A DNA stretch of 12,758 nt from DAMCAP01 sp964369265 (GTDB lineage Bacteria; Bacillota; Clostridia; Oscillospirales; Ruminococcaceae), in the NCBI GenBank assembly GCA_964369265.1, contig CAYJEV010000052.1, positions 1 through 12,758 on the forward strand, in the 5' to 3' direction. The translations under genes were made by a program, and so were the position numbers. Positions 1 to 6,820 of the stretch are shown here, one piece after another. Positions within the stretch are counted from its first letter, which is position 1. Each line of letters starts with the position of its first letter. Below the pieces are notes generated by a model that saw nothing but the letters and a program-made list of their open reading frames with translations, made no database searches and was not told the DNA's origin.

Positions 1-456
1 GCAGAATCTTTTGGTGTGTATGGTGTTGATTTAGTAGCATTAGAAGAAAGCCTTTTAGAGATACCAACCGACAACATCAAAATAGATGGAGAGAATATAT
101 TTAAAGGAACTGCCACTGCTACAAGCGATAACAGCTTTTTGTTATTGCCATTACCATATGATGAGGGAATGGCTGTCACTGTAAATGGTGAAAAGGCTGT
201 TATAGAGAAAAGCTTTGGGACATTCACAGCTATACCACTTAAAGCCGGCGAAAACCACTATCAAATCACCTTTGCGCCAGAAGGGCTTAATATAGCGTCA
301 TTACTATTTGGAGCTGGCGTTTTACTTCTTATATTTAGCAAGAGAATAATTCTAATCTTATCTAGCTACAATAAGGTCATTTATAACCTCCTCGCTCTGA
401 TAACTTTTGCTGCCTTTGTGGTTGTTTATGTCCACCCTATGATGTCGTATAAATAA
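1..456 (+). CDS. YfhO-family membrane protein, C-terminal part (5' end outside window)
   Basis: The reading frame is open from base 1, so this is the end of a gene that begins upstream; the GTG at 16 has no ribosome-binding site and is not a start. The visible 151 residues begin with a soluble beta-rich part containing a DNSFLLLPLPYDEGM stretch, then VNG and a short IPLKAGENHY segment. Two hydrophobic spans follow, around GLNIASLLFGAGVLLLIF and LLALITFAAFVVVYV, and the protein ends soon after the second. This order (extracytoplasmic strands, a 'lipid-like property/VNG...IPL..G.H' region, final transmembrane helices) is typical of the C-terminus of Firmicutes YfhO proteins, which are large GT-C-fold membrane proteins. 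Some, such as Bacillus YfhO and Listeria GtlA-like proteins, are linked to glycosylation of lipoteichoic acid; the substrate here is unknown. A terminator lies about 150 bases downstream. The family call rests on the C-terminus alone. Confidence 0.8.
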   Translation, partial: AESFGVYGVDLVALEESLLEIPTDNIKIDGENIFKGTATATSDNSFLLLPLPYDEGMAVTVNGEKAVIEKSFGTFTAIPLKAGENHYQITFAPEGLNIASLLFGAGVLLLIFSKRIILILSSYNKVIYNLLALITFAAFVVVYVHPMMSYK

Positions 457-480
457 TCTCCACTGCGTTTCGATTATTTA

Positions 481-575
481 AGTGAAAAGTTAAAATTGAA
501 TAGTGAAAAGTGATGGAGTCGCTTTGCGACATTTTAAACGACTTGCAGTCGGCTTGAAACTTTTTCACTTTTCAA
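481..575. repeat. Intergenic inverted-repeat element with two internal hairpins
   Basis: A perfect 10-bp inverted repeat, TGAAAAGTGA (504-513) and TCACTTTTCA (565-574), encloses two perfect small hairpins: GTCGC-TTT-GCGAC (518-530) and CGACT-TGC-AGTCG (539-551). An extra partial copy of the left arm, AGTGAAAAGT, lies at 481-490, 21 bases before the same string at 502-511. There is no reading frame of note. The layout of direct repeats leading into nested palindromes resembles the small non-autonomous intergenic repeats scattered in many clostridial genomes. That family assignment is inference, because only one copy is visible here. Confidence 0.65.
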
Positions 576-603
576 ATCTCACCATTGATTATTTCTAATC
601 AGT

Positions 604-642
604 AAAGCTGCATGAAAGTCAATTTTCATGTGGCTTTATTTT
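604..642 (+). terminator. Rho-independent terminator of the YfhO-like gene
   Basis: AAAGCTGCATGAAA (604-617) pairs with TTTCATGTGGCTTT (624-637) over 14 positions with two G-U wobbles and a 6-base loop. It is followed by ATTTTG. The U-tract is short, but the stem is long and sits between the stop of the YfhO-like gene and the recA promoter. Confidence 0.75.
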
Positions 643-725
643 GTTGCTTAATAAGTTCAGTTATTTTAGCTTAAATTTTGGTGTTGATTAAATAGATATT
701 TTATTCAAATAGATATAAACTTTCA

Positions 726-754
726 TTGCAATTTGCACTAAAATAGTATATAAT
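726..754 (+). promoter_or_regulatory. Sigma-A-type promoter of the recA cluster
   Basis: TTGCAA (726-731) and a perfect TATAAT (749-754) are separated by exactly 17 bases. Transcription would start near 761, giving a recA leader of roughly 88 nucleotides that contains the stem-loop at 786-823. I see no Bacillus-type LexA/DinR box (GAAC-N4-GTTC) at or around it. Confidence 0.8.
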
Positions 755-785
755 AAAACATTATGATATTGATTTAATACCTAGC

Positions 786-823
786 TGTCCATATATAATC
801 TATATTCGTATTATGTGTGGATG
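786..823 (+). promoter_or_regulatory. Stem-loop in recA leader, first copy of a two-copy motif
   Basis: Bases 786-798 pair with 811-823 over 13 consecutive positions (four G-U), leaving a 12-base loop containing ATTCG. It lies between the predicted transcription start and the recA ribosome-binding site, about 10 bases before the latter, and has no U-tract, so it is not a terminator. A clearly related stem-loop with the same ATTCG in its loop lies before pgsA (3938-3978). It could be a leader RNA structure, an RNA-processing or binding site, or a DNA operator; the sequence does not decide. Confidence 0.6.
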
Positions 824-848
824 AGTAGGAACGAAAGGGGAATATAAA

Positions 849-2000
849 ATGGCAGATAAGAAAAATAGTGTTGTTGCAAAGGTTGTTGAGATAACAGATC
901 TTTCAGAAAAATCAAAGGCGCTTGAAGCAGCGCTTGGTCAACTTGAAAAAAACTTTGGTAAGGGTGCAGTTATAAGAATGGGAAGCAATGAGAAAATGCA
1001 GGTGGATTCTATATCCACAGGCTCTCTAACGCTTGATTTAGCGCTTGGTATAGGCGGACTACCAAAGGGAAGAGTTGTTGAGATTTATGGGCCTGAAAGC
1101 TCTGGTAAAACAACTGTTGCGCTTCATGCTGTTGCACAGGCTCAAAAGGCTGGAGGAGAAGCATTATTTATCGATGTTGAGCATGCTTTAGACCCAGTTT
1201 ATGCTGAAGCTCTTGGAGTTGATGTTGATTCTCTTTTAGTTGCTCAGCCAGATACAGGCGAGCAAGCGATGGAGATTTGCGAAACAATGGTTAGATCTGG
1301 TGCGCTTGATGTGGTTGTTGTTGACTCAGTTGCTGCAATGGTAACAAGAGCGGAGATTGATGGCGATATGGGCGACTCTCATGTTGGTTTGCAAGCAAGA
1401 CTAATGAGCCAAGCATTAAGAAAGCTAACTTCTGTTATTTCAAAATCAAACACAATAGTTATATTCATAAACCAGCTTAGAGATAAAATTGGTGTGTCTT
1501 ATGGTAACCCAGAAACTACAACAGGCGGACGTGCGCTTAAGTTCTATTCATCTGTTAGATTAGATGTTAGAAGAATAGAGTCTATCAAAAGCGGAACTGA
1601 AATTATTGGTAATAGAGTTCGTGTTAAAGTTGTAAAGAATAAGGTTGCTCCTCCATTTAGAGAGGCTGAGTTTGATATTATGTATGGCAAGGGCATTTCA
1701 AGAGTTGGCGAAATTCTTGATAAGGCTGTTGAGATGGGTATTGTCGATAAGAGCGGCTCATGGTTTAGCTATGGCGAAACACGTTTAGGTCAAGGCAGAG
1801 ATAAGGTTAAGGATCTTCTTTCAGAAAACACTGATCTTTGTGAAGAGATAGCGGGCCTTGTAACTGAGAAAGCTATTGAGATTGCGGCTGCTAAAAAATC
1901 AGCTAAAAAGCCTGCAACCCCTATTGCTCCAAAAGAGGAAACAGAGGCTTCTGGCAATTTGAAAGTTAAATCTGCTGCTGCTGAGATATCTGTGGAGTAG
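849..2000 (+). CDS. recA: Recombinase RecA
   Basis: RecA is the ATP-dependent DNA strand-exchange protein of homologous recombination and the co-protease that triggers LexA self-cleavage in the SOS response; it acts as a filament on single-stranded DNA. Visible motifs: Walker A GPESSGKTT (81-89), the catalytic glutamate in EHALDP (E111), Walker B VVVVDS (155-160), the DNA-binding loop 2 region GNPETTTGG (219-227) and the family signature ALKFYSSVRLDVRR (229-242). The 383-residue length is slightly above the usual 340-360, because of an N-terminal extension of about 15 residues and a lysine/alanine-rich low-complexity tail ending in acidic residues. The ATG has an AAAGGGG site 8 bases upstream. 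It is first in a cluster with its own promoter, and recX follows after only 3 bases. Confidence 0.98.
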   Translation: MADKKNSVVAKVVEITDLSEKSKALEAALGQLEKNFGKGAVIRMGSNEKMQVDSISTGSLTLDLALGIGGLPKGRVVEIYGPESSGKTTVALHAVAQAQKAGGEALFIDVEHALDPVYAEALGVDVDSLLVAQPDTGEQAMEICETMVRSGALDVVVVDSVAAMVTRAEIDGDMGDSHVGLQARLMSQALRKLTSVISKSNTIVIFINQLRDKIGVSYGNPETTTGGRALKFYSSVRLDVRRIESIKSGTEIIGNRVRVKVVKNKVAPPFREAEFDIMYGKGISRVGEILDKAVEMGIVDKSGSWFSYGETRLGQGRDKVKDLLSENTDLCEEIAGLVTEKAIEIAAAKKSAKKPATPIAPKEETEASGNLKVKSAAAEISVE

Positions 2001-2003
2001 GCA

Positions 2004-2618
2004 GTGATAATAACTGATATTACAAAAACAAAGGCTGGGAGATATTCTCTTTTTATAGATGGGAAGTTTTTATTTTCTGTCGAGCTTATAACTCTTAATG
2101 ACTTTTCTCTAAAAAAGGGAATGGAAATAACTGAAGAAGAGCTAATAGAGCTTGAAGAAGCAACAAAAGAGAAGAAAGTTCGTGCTAAGGCATATAGCCT
2201 ACTATCTCAAAGGAGCTACTCTAGCAAAAAGCTCGCTGAAAAAATAACTGCTGTTGGCGGAAAAAATCTTGCTTTAGAGGTTGTGGAAGAGCTAGAGGAG
2301 CGAGGCTTTGTTGATGATAATGACTATGCCGAGCGATATGCTGCTTCACTATATGATAGGAAGTTTTTTGCTCCAATGAGAATAAAGCGAGAGCTGATGG
2401 AAAAGGGGATTTCGAGAGAGATTGCCGAGGAAGTTAGCGGGAATTTTGAGGCTGCTGATAATGTTGATAGAGCTCTTCTTTTTATAGAGAAGAAGCGATT
2501 TGATGTTACTAGTGAAAAAGGCAAAAAAAGGGCATTTGATAACCTTGTTCGCCTTGGCTATTCATTTAGCGAGGCGAGAAAGGCGATTGGTATATACGAG
2601 GAGGACTATGGAAATTAA
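2004..2618 (+). CDS. recX: Regulatory protein RecX
   Basis: RecX binds inside RecA filaments and restrains or modulates RecA activity; recA-recX linkage is common. The 204-residue protein starts with a beta-rich N-terminal region and then has three-helix RecX repeats, seen as AYSLLSQRSYSSKKLAEKI (about 63-81), the DDNDYAERYAASLYDRKF stretch followed by RIKRELMEKGIS (about 104-137), and a last repeat near KGKKRAFDNLVRLGYS (about 172-187). The GTG start lies 3 bases after the recA stop and uses a GGAG at the very end of recA, which implies translational coupling. Its 3' end overlaps the rimO start by 11 bases. Length and layout match the longer Firmicutes RecX form. Confidence 0.93.
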   Translation: MIITDITKTKAGRYSLFIDGKFLFSVELITLNDFSLKKGMEITEEELIELEEATKEKKVRAKAYSLLSQRSYSSKKLAEKITAVGGKNLALEVVEELEERGFVDDNDYAERYAASLYDRKFFAPMRIKRELMEKGISREIAEEVSGNFEAADNVDRALLFIEKKRFDVTSEKGKKRAFDNLVRLGYSFSEARKAIGIYEEDYGN

Positions 2619-3930
2619 AATTGGTTTGGTATCGCTTGGTTGCGCAAAAAATCAGGTTGATGCTGAAAAAGCACTATACGCACTAAAATCACAAGGCTTC
2701 ATCCCAACAGGGGACATTGATGAATGCGATTGCGTTGTTATAAACACTTGCGGATTTATTGAGTCTGCAAAAAGAGAATCAATAGAAACAATACTTGAAT
2801 ACACTTCACAAAAAGGCGGAAAGCTAAAAGCAGTTGCTGTAACAGGATGCCTTGCTGAAAGATATAAGGACGAGCTTGCCGCAGAAATTCCTGAGGTTGA
2901 TGTTGTGCTTGGAATAGGCTCTAATCATCTATTAGGCGAGGCTCTAAGAAAAGCTGTTATGGGCGAGAAATATGAAAGCTATGGCGAAAAGACAGCTTTG
3001 TCCCTTGAGGGAGAGAGAATAATAATAAATGCTCCATACTTTGCGTATCTAAAAGTTGCAGAGGGTTGCGACAATAGATGCTGTTATTGCGCTATTCCAG
3101 ACATCAGAGGGCAGTTTAGAAGCCGCAAGATGGAGGATGTGCTTTCAGAAGCAAAGGCGCTAGCGGCAGAAGGTGTTGTTGAGATAAACGTTATTGCTCA
3201 AGACACAACTCGATATGGCGAGGACATTTATGGAAAGCTGATGCTTCCAGAGCTTGTAAAAGAGCTTGCTAAAATTGATGGTATTAGCTGGATACGTCTG
3301 CTTTATTGCTATCCTGATAGAATGACAGATGAGCTTATTGAAGTTATGGCGACTGAGCCTAAAGTGGTTAAGTATATTGACATACCTCTTCAACATATAA
3401 ATGATACAGTGCTTAAAAAGATGAACCGTCGTGGTGATAGCAAGCTTATTAAAGAGGTTATTGCTAAGCTTCGCTCTCGTATTCCTGAAATTTGCATTCG
3501 TACTACATTTATTGCAGGGCTTCCTTTTGAGGGAGAAGAGGAGTTTTTAGAGCTGTGTAACTTTGCTGAAAATACTGCTTTTGAAAGAATGGGAGCTTTT
3601 TCTTATTCTCCAGAAGAGGGAACGCCTGCTTTTGATATGCTTAATAGAGCAGAGCCAGAAGAGGCGTTAAAGAGAGCTGAAACACTAATGCAAATCCAAA
3701 TGGAGATTGCATATGCTGTGGCTGCTTCAATGGAGGGAAAAGAGATAACTGTGTTGTGTGAAGGGTATGACGAAAACGCTGAATGTTATATTGGCAGAAG
3801 CTATATGGACGCACCTGACATTGACACAAGAGTATATTTCACCTCGACCAATGAGCACAAGGCTGGCGAGTTTGTAAATGTGCTTATAGAGGGCGCTAGC
3901 GAATACGATATTATTGGTAGAGCTATTTAG
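2608..3930 (+). CDS. rimO: Ribosomal protein S12 methylthiotransferase RimO
   Basis: RimO is a radical-SAM enzyme that adds a methylthio group to a conserved aspartate of ribosomal protein S12, using two 4Fe-4S clusters. From the chosen start the protein is 440 residues, the normal family length. The N-terminal MTTase domain carries C12 (SLGCAKNQVDAE), C48 and C81. The radical-SAM motif is CDNRCCYC (C154, C158, C161). IPLQHINDTVLKKMNRRG follows at about 259-276, and the C-terminal TRAM domain has GRSYMDAPDID, a RimO rather than MiaB hallmark. The frame is open back to 2500, but ATG 2608 begins the conserved MEIKIGLVSLGCAKN and has GGAGG at 2600-2604 (a tight 3-base spacing), so the longer form is rejected. 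The start lies inside the end of recX. Confidence 0.96.
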   Translation: MEIKIGLVSLGCAKNQVDAEKALYALKSQGFIPTGDIDECDCVVINTCGFIESAKRESIETILEYTSQKGGKLKAVAVTGCLAERYKDELAAEIPEVDVVLGIGSNHLLGEALRKAVMGEKYESYGEKTALSLEGERIIINAPYFAYLKVAEGCDNRCCYCAIPDIRGQFRSRKMEDVLSEAKALAAEGVVEINVIAQDTTRYGEDIYGKLMLPELVKELAKIDGISWIRLLYCYPDRMTDELIEVMATEPKVVKYIDIPLQHINDTVLKKMNRRGDSKLIKEVIAKLRSRIPEICIRTTFIAGLPFEGEEEFLELCNFAENTAFERMGAFSYSPEEGTPAFDMLNRAEPEEALKRAETLMQIQMEIAYAVAASMEGKEITVLCEGYDENAECYIGRSYMDAPDIDTRVYFTSTNEHKAGEFVNVLIEGASEYDIIGRAI

Positions 3931-3937
3931 TAGTTTA

Positions 3938-3978
3938 GTTGTCCACACATAAACGCATTCGGATTATGTGCGGACAAC
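3938..3978 (+). promoter_or_regulatory. Stem-loop before pgsA, second copy of the recA-leader motif
   Basis: GTTGTCCACACATAA (3938-3952) pairs with TTATGTGCGGACAAC (3964-3978) at 14 of 15 positions, with one A-C mismatch and an 11-base loop containing ATTCGG. It begins 8 bases after the rimO stop and has no U-tract after it, so a terminator role is unlikely. It matches the recA-leader hairpin (786-823) in stem sequence, loop motif and size. Confidence 0.7.
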
Positions 3979-3997
3979 ATAGCAAAACTTATTGTTT

Positions 3998-4567
3998 ATG
4001 AAGGGTTTGGATAAGAATTTGAATATTAGTAATAAACTAACGGTAATGAGGATAGCGCTTATTCCGTTTTGTATATATTTTTTGGCGATGAATAGCGAAA
4101 TGATCAGTGTTTTAATATCTCTTGTCATATTTATAGTTGCTTCGATAACAGATTTTTTTGATGGTTATTTAGCTAGGAAATATAACATGATAACAGATTT
4201 TGGAAAGCTAATGGACCCTCTGGCGGATAAGCTTTTGGTATTATCTGTGTTAATCGCTTTTATTGATTTTGGGGTAGTTCCATCGTTTGTGGTTATGCTA
4301 ATTGTGGCTAGAGAGTTTGCAGTGACTTCACTAAGGCTAATTGCAACAGCTAACGGAAAAATTCTTGCTGCTGATAAATGGGGCAAGATAAAAACGGTTT
4401 GTCAAATGCTATTTATAGTGTTTGCTTATTTTAAGATAGCTGGCTTTGAGGGAGTTATTATCGACTATTCCTATATATTTTTGCTATACGCAATGACTTT
4501 ACTGACAGTGGTTTCAGGGCTTAATTATTTTTGGAAAAACAGAGAGATCTTTTTATCTGATTGCTAA
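3998..4567 (+). CDS. pgsA: CDP-diacylglycerol--glycerol-3-phosphate 3-phosphatidyltransferase
   Basis: PgsA makes phosphatidylglycerol phosphate from CDP-diacylglycerol and glycerol-3-phosphate in the cytoplasmic membrane, the committed step to phosphatidylglycerol and cardiolipin. The CDP-alcohol phosphotransferase signature D-x2-DG-x2-AR-x8-G-x3-D-x3-D is complete, running from DFFDGYLARKYN to DFGKLMDPLADK. Several hydrophobic spans are present: IALIPFCIYFLAM, ISVLISLVIFIVASI, VLIAFIDFGVVPSFVVMLIV and a pair near the C-terminus. The start is uncertain. ATG 3998 (189 residues) has no ribosome-binding site. TTG 4019 would give MNISNKLTVMRI, which matches the usual family N-terminus, with AAGGG at 4001-4005 upstream but loosely spaced. 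A TTG at 3992 is less likely. The rimO-pgsA order is common in Firmicutes. Confidence 0.93.
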   Translation: MKGLDKNLNISNKLTVMRIALIPFCIYFLAMNSEMISVLISLVIFIVASITDFFDGYLARKYNMITDFGKLMDPLADKLLVLSVLIAFIDFGVVPSFVVMLIVAREFAVTSLRLIATANGKILAADKWGKIKTVCQMLFIVFAYFKIAGFEGVIIDYSYIFLLYAMTLLTVVSGLNYFWKNREIFLSDC

Positions 4568-4591
4568 TTTAACTTAATAGAGGAGGGTACA

Positions 4592-5989
4592 ATGATAAAA
4601 ATATTTAACACAATGACAAGAGAAAAAGAAGAGTTTAAGCCGATTGAGGCGGGCAAGGTAAAAATTTATGCTTGCGGTCCAACAGTTTATAACTACATTC
4701 ATATAGGCAACGCAAGACCTATATGTGTGTTTGACACTCTTAGAAGATATTTTGAGTATAAAGGCTTTGATGTGACTTTCGTTCAAAACTTCACAGACAT
4801 TGACGACAAGATTATAAATAGAGCCAACGAAGAAGGCATAACTATAAAAGAGCTGACCGACAAGTATATTAAAGAATATGAAGTTGATGCTAAAGGACTC
4901 GGCATTCGCCCAGCAACTATCCATCCTAAGGCTACTGAAAGCATGAATAAGATAATAGAGGTTGTGTCGACTTTAATCGAAAAGGGCTTTGCTTATGAAA
5001 GCAAGGGAAGTGTTTATTTTAGAACTAAGGCTTTTGATGGATATGGAAGCTTGTCTGCGATGCCGCTTGATGATCTTGAGTCTGGTGCTAGGGTTGATGT
5101 GAGCGAAGAAAAAGAGGGCGCTCTTGACTTTGTTTTATGGAAGACTGCAAAAGAGGGCGAGCCATCTTGGAGCTCACCATGGGGAGAAGGCAGACCTGGC
5201 TGGCATATTGAATGTACTGCAATGATTAAAGAGCATTTAGGCAATTTAATTGACATACATTGCGGCGGTCAAGATCTAGTTTTCCCTCATCACGAGAATG
5301 AAATTGCGCAGGGTAGAGCGTATAACGACACAAACTACGCTAACTACTGGATGCATAACGGCTTTATCAATGTTGATAACAAAAAAATGTCTAAGTCTTT
5401 AGGTAATTTCTTTACAACAAGGGATGTTGCTGAAAAGTTTGGTTATGAGCCAATTAAATTTATGATGCTTCAAGCGCATTACAGAAGCCCTATTAACTAT
5501 AGCTATGATGTTATCGAGCAGTGCAAGGCTGCCCTTGAAAGGCTTCACACTTGCCGTGATAACATGGACTTTATGCTGACTAAAGCAATAGACAGCACAG
5601 AGGGCGATGATGAGTTTAAAGCTGAACTGAATGCATATATAGCTAAGTTTGAAGAGGCGATGGATGATGACTTAAACACTGCTGATGCAATTGGTGTTCT
5701 ATTTGAGATGGTTAGAGAGATTAACAGCTATCTTTCATCTCCAAAGAGCAAGGAAATTGTTGAGTTTATCATGGAGAAATTTGATATGCTTTGCGATGTG
5801 CTTGGCTTATTATATGATAGAAAAATAGAGAATTTAGACAGCCGAATTGATGATTTAATCGCAGAAAGACAAGAAGCAAGAAAGCAAAAGAACTTTGATC
5901 GTTCTGATGAGATTAGAGATATGTTAAAGGCAGAGGGGATTATTCTCGAGGATACCCCACAAGGCGTTAAATGGCGCAGAGATAACTAA
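4592..5989 (+). CDS. cysS: Cysteinyl-tRNA synthetase
   Basis: This class I aminoacyl-tRNA synthetase charges tRNA-Cys in the cytoplasm. The 465-residue protein has the HIGH-type motif HIGN (37-40) inside CGPTVYNYIHIGNARP and the KMSKS loop at 265-269. The zinc ligands that discriminate cysteine are C28, C208 (HIECTA), H233 and E237 (HHENE). The C-terminal helical anticodon-binding part ends in the family-typical ARKQKNFDRSDEIRDML and a GVKW motif. ATG 4592 has a strong GGAGG at 4582-4586. It follows pgsA by 24 bases and precedes mtnN by 28, so co-transcription is likely. I see no T-box leader in the short upstream gap, so no cysteine-specific control is visible here. Confidence 0.98.
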   Translation: MIKIFNTMTREKEEFKPIEAGKVKIYACGPTVYNYIHIGNARPICVFDTLRRYFEYKGFDVTFVQNFTDIDDKIINRANEEGITIKELTDKYIKEYEVDAKGLGIRPATIHPKATESMNKIIEVVSTLIEKGFAYESKGSVYFRTKAFDGYGSLSAMPLDDLESGARVDVSEEKEGALDFVLWKTAKEGEPSWSSPWGEGRPGWHIECTAMIKEHLGNLIDIHCGGQDLVFPHHENEIAQGRAYNDTNYANYWMHNGFINVDNKKMSKSLGNFFTTRDVAEKFGYEPIKFMMLQAHYRSPINYSYDVIEQCKAALERLHTCRDNMDFMLTKAIDSTEGDDEFKAELNAYIAKFEEAMDDDLNTADAIGVLFEMVREINSYLSSPKSKEIVEFIMEKFDMLCDVLGLLYDRKIENLDSRIDDLIAERQEARKQKNFDRSDEIRDMLKAEGIILEDTPQGVKWRRDN

Positions 5990-6017
5990 AACAAGGCTTA
6001 AAAGTTGGAGGACAGCG

Positions 6018-6695
6018 ATGAAATACGCAATTATTGGAGCAATGCAGGTTGAGATTGATGCTATACTTGCTAAAATGACAGTTAAAGAACAAAAGAAAAT
6101 ATATGATTCAGTATATTATGTGGGCGAGCTTTATGGCAAAGATGTAATTTTGCTTAAATGCGGTATAGCTCCTATAAATGCAGCTCTTTGCACCTCTGTT
6201 GCTATTAGAGAATTTGGCGCAACTGCTGTTATAAATACAGGCATCGCTGGCGGACTTGATCCAAAGCTTAACATATGCGATTTAGTTATCTCAACTGAAA
6301 CTGGCTTTCACGATACGGAAATTAACATTATTAGATCAGTATATCCATACACAAATGTGTTTAAGGCGGATGAGGGCTTAGTAGCTCTTGCTGAAAGCTC
6401 TGCTAAAACGCTTTCGCTAAACTATACTAAAGGCTTAATAGCGACAGGAAATGTATTTGTAAACACAACTGCACAAAAAGATGCTATTATGAATAGGCTT
6501 GGCAACCCTCTTTGTGTGGAGATGGAAGGCGCAGCTATTGCGCAAACTGCTTATATCAATGAAATTCCTTATCTTGTTATTCGTTCTATCTCCGACTTTT
6601 CTGACGAAGCAGCAAACGACACATACGAAGACAACGAAACTAAAGCAGCAAACAACAGCGCAAACCTAATCTGCGAAATGATGAAAAATGCATAA
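6018..6695 (+). CDS. mtnN: 5'-methylthioadenosine/S-adenosylhomocysteine nucleosidase
   Basis: MtnN removes adenine from methylthioadenosine and S-adenosylhomocysteine, clearing inhibitory by-products of SAM use such as those made by the radical-SAM enzyme RimO upstream. The 225-residue protein has the nucleoside phosphorylase (PNP/UDP) fold, seen as MKYAIIGAMQVEIDAIL at the N-terminus with an early catalytic glutamate (E12), NTGIAGGL (73-80), VEMEGAAIAQ (about 167-176, with E168 and E170 for the ribose) and RSISDFSDEA with the catalytic aspartate D193. One oddity is ATGNVF (142-147), where the Escherichia coli enzyme has SGDAF, an Asp-to-Asn change. GGAGG lies 6 bases before the ATG, and a strong terminator follows the stop at once, making this the last gene of the recA cluster. 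Confidence 0.94.
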   Translation: MKYAIIGAMQVEIDAILAKMTVKEQKKIYDSVYYVGELYGKDVILLKCGIAPINAALCTSVAIREFGATAVINTGIAGGLDPKLNICDLVISTETGFHDTEINIIRSVYPYTNVFKADEGLVALAESSAKTLSLNYTKGLIATGNVFVNTTAQKDAIMNRLGNPLCVEMEGAAIAQTAYINEIPYLVIRSISDFSDEAANDTYEDNETKAANNSANLICEMMKNA

Positions 6696-6697
6696 TG

Positions 6698-6737
6698 AAA
6701 AGGGTTGTAACGATTTTGTCGTCGCAACCCTTTTTTG
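6698..6737 (+). terminator. Rho-independent terminator after mtnN
   Basis: AAAAGGGTTG (6698-6707) pairs with CAACCCTTTT (6725-6734), and AACGA (6709-6713) can extend it against TCGT further in. The hairpin runs into six consecutive Ts (6731-6736) and starts three bases after the mtnN stop. Confidence 0.92.
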
Positions 6738-6752
6738 TTAAATATAATTAGC

Positions 6753-6781
6753 TTGAAATAAGTCCATTAATGTGATAAGAT
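6753..6781 (+). promoter_or_regulatory. Promoter of the cysteine desulfurase-thiI cluster
   Basis: TTGAAA (6753-6758), 17 bases, then TAAGAT (6776-6781) preceded by TG one base upstream (an extended -10). Transcription would begin near 6788. This argues against using the TTG at 6788 as the desulfurase start and fits TTG 6821. Confidence 0.65.
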
Positions 6782-6820
6782 AAAGTTTTGAGAAACACTG
6801 CGTTTAAAGGGAGAAAAGCT

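Noticed and set aside
2500..2607. N-terminal extension of rimO by 36 codons
   Set aside because: It lies wholly inside recX, has no ribosome-binding site and is unlike any RimO N-terminus; ATG 2608 fits the family exactly.
4568..4591. T-box or other riboswitch before cysS
   Set aside because: The gap is only 24 bases, too short, and shows just a ribosome-binding site.
6788..6820. TTG 6788 as the cysteine desulfurase start
   Set aside because: It sits at the predicted transcription start with no ribosome-binding site; TTG 6821 has AAAGGGAG and begins the conserved N-terminus.
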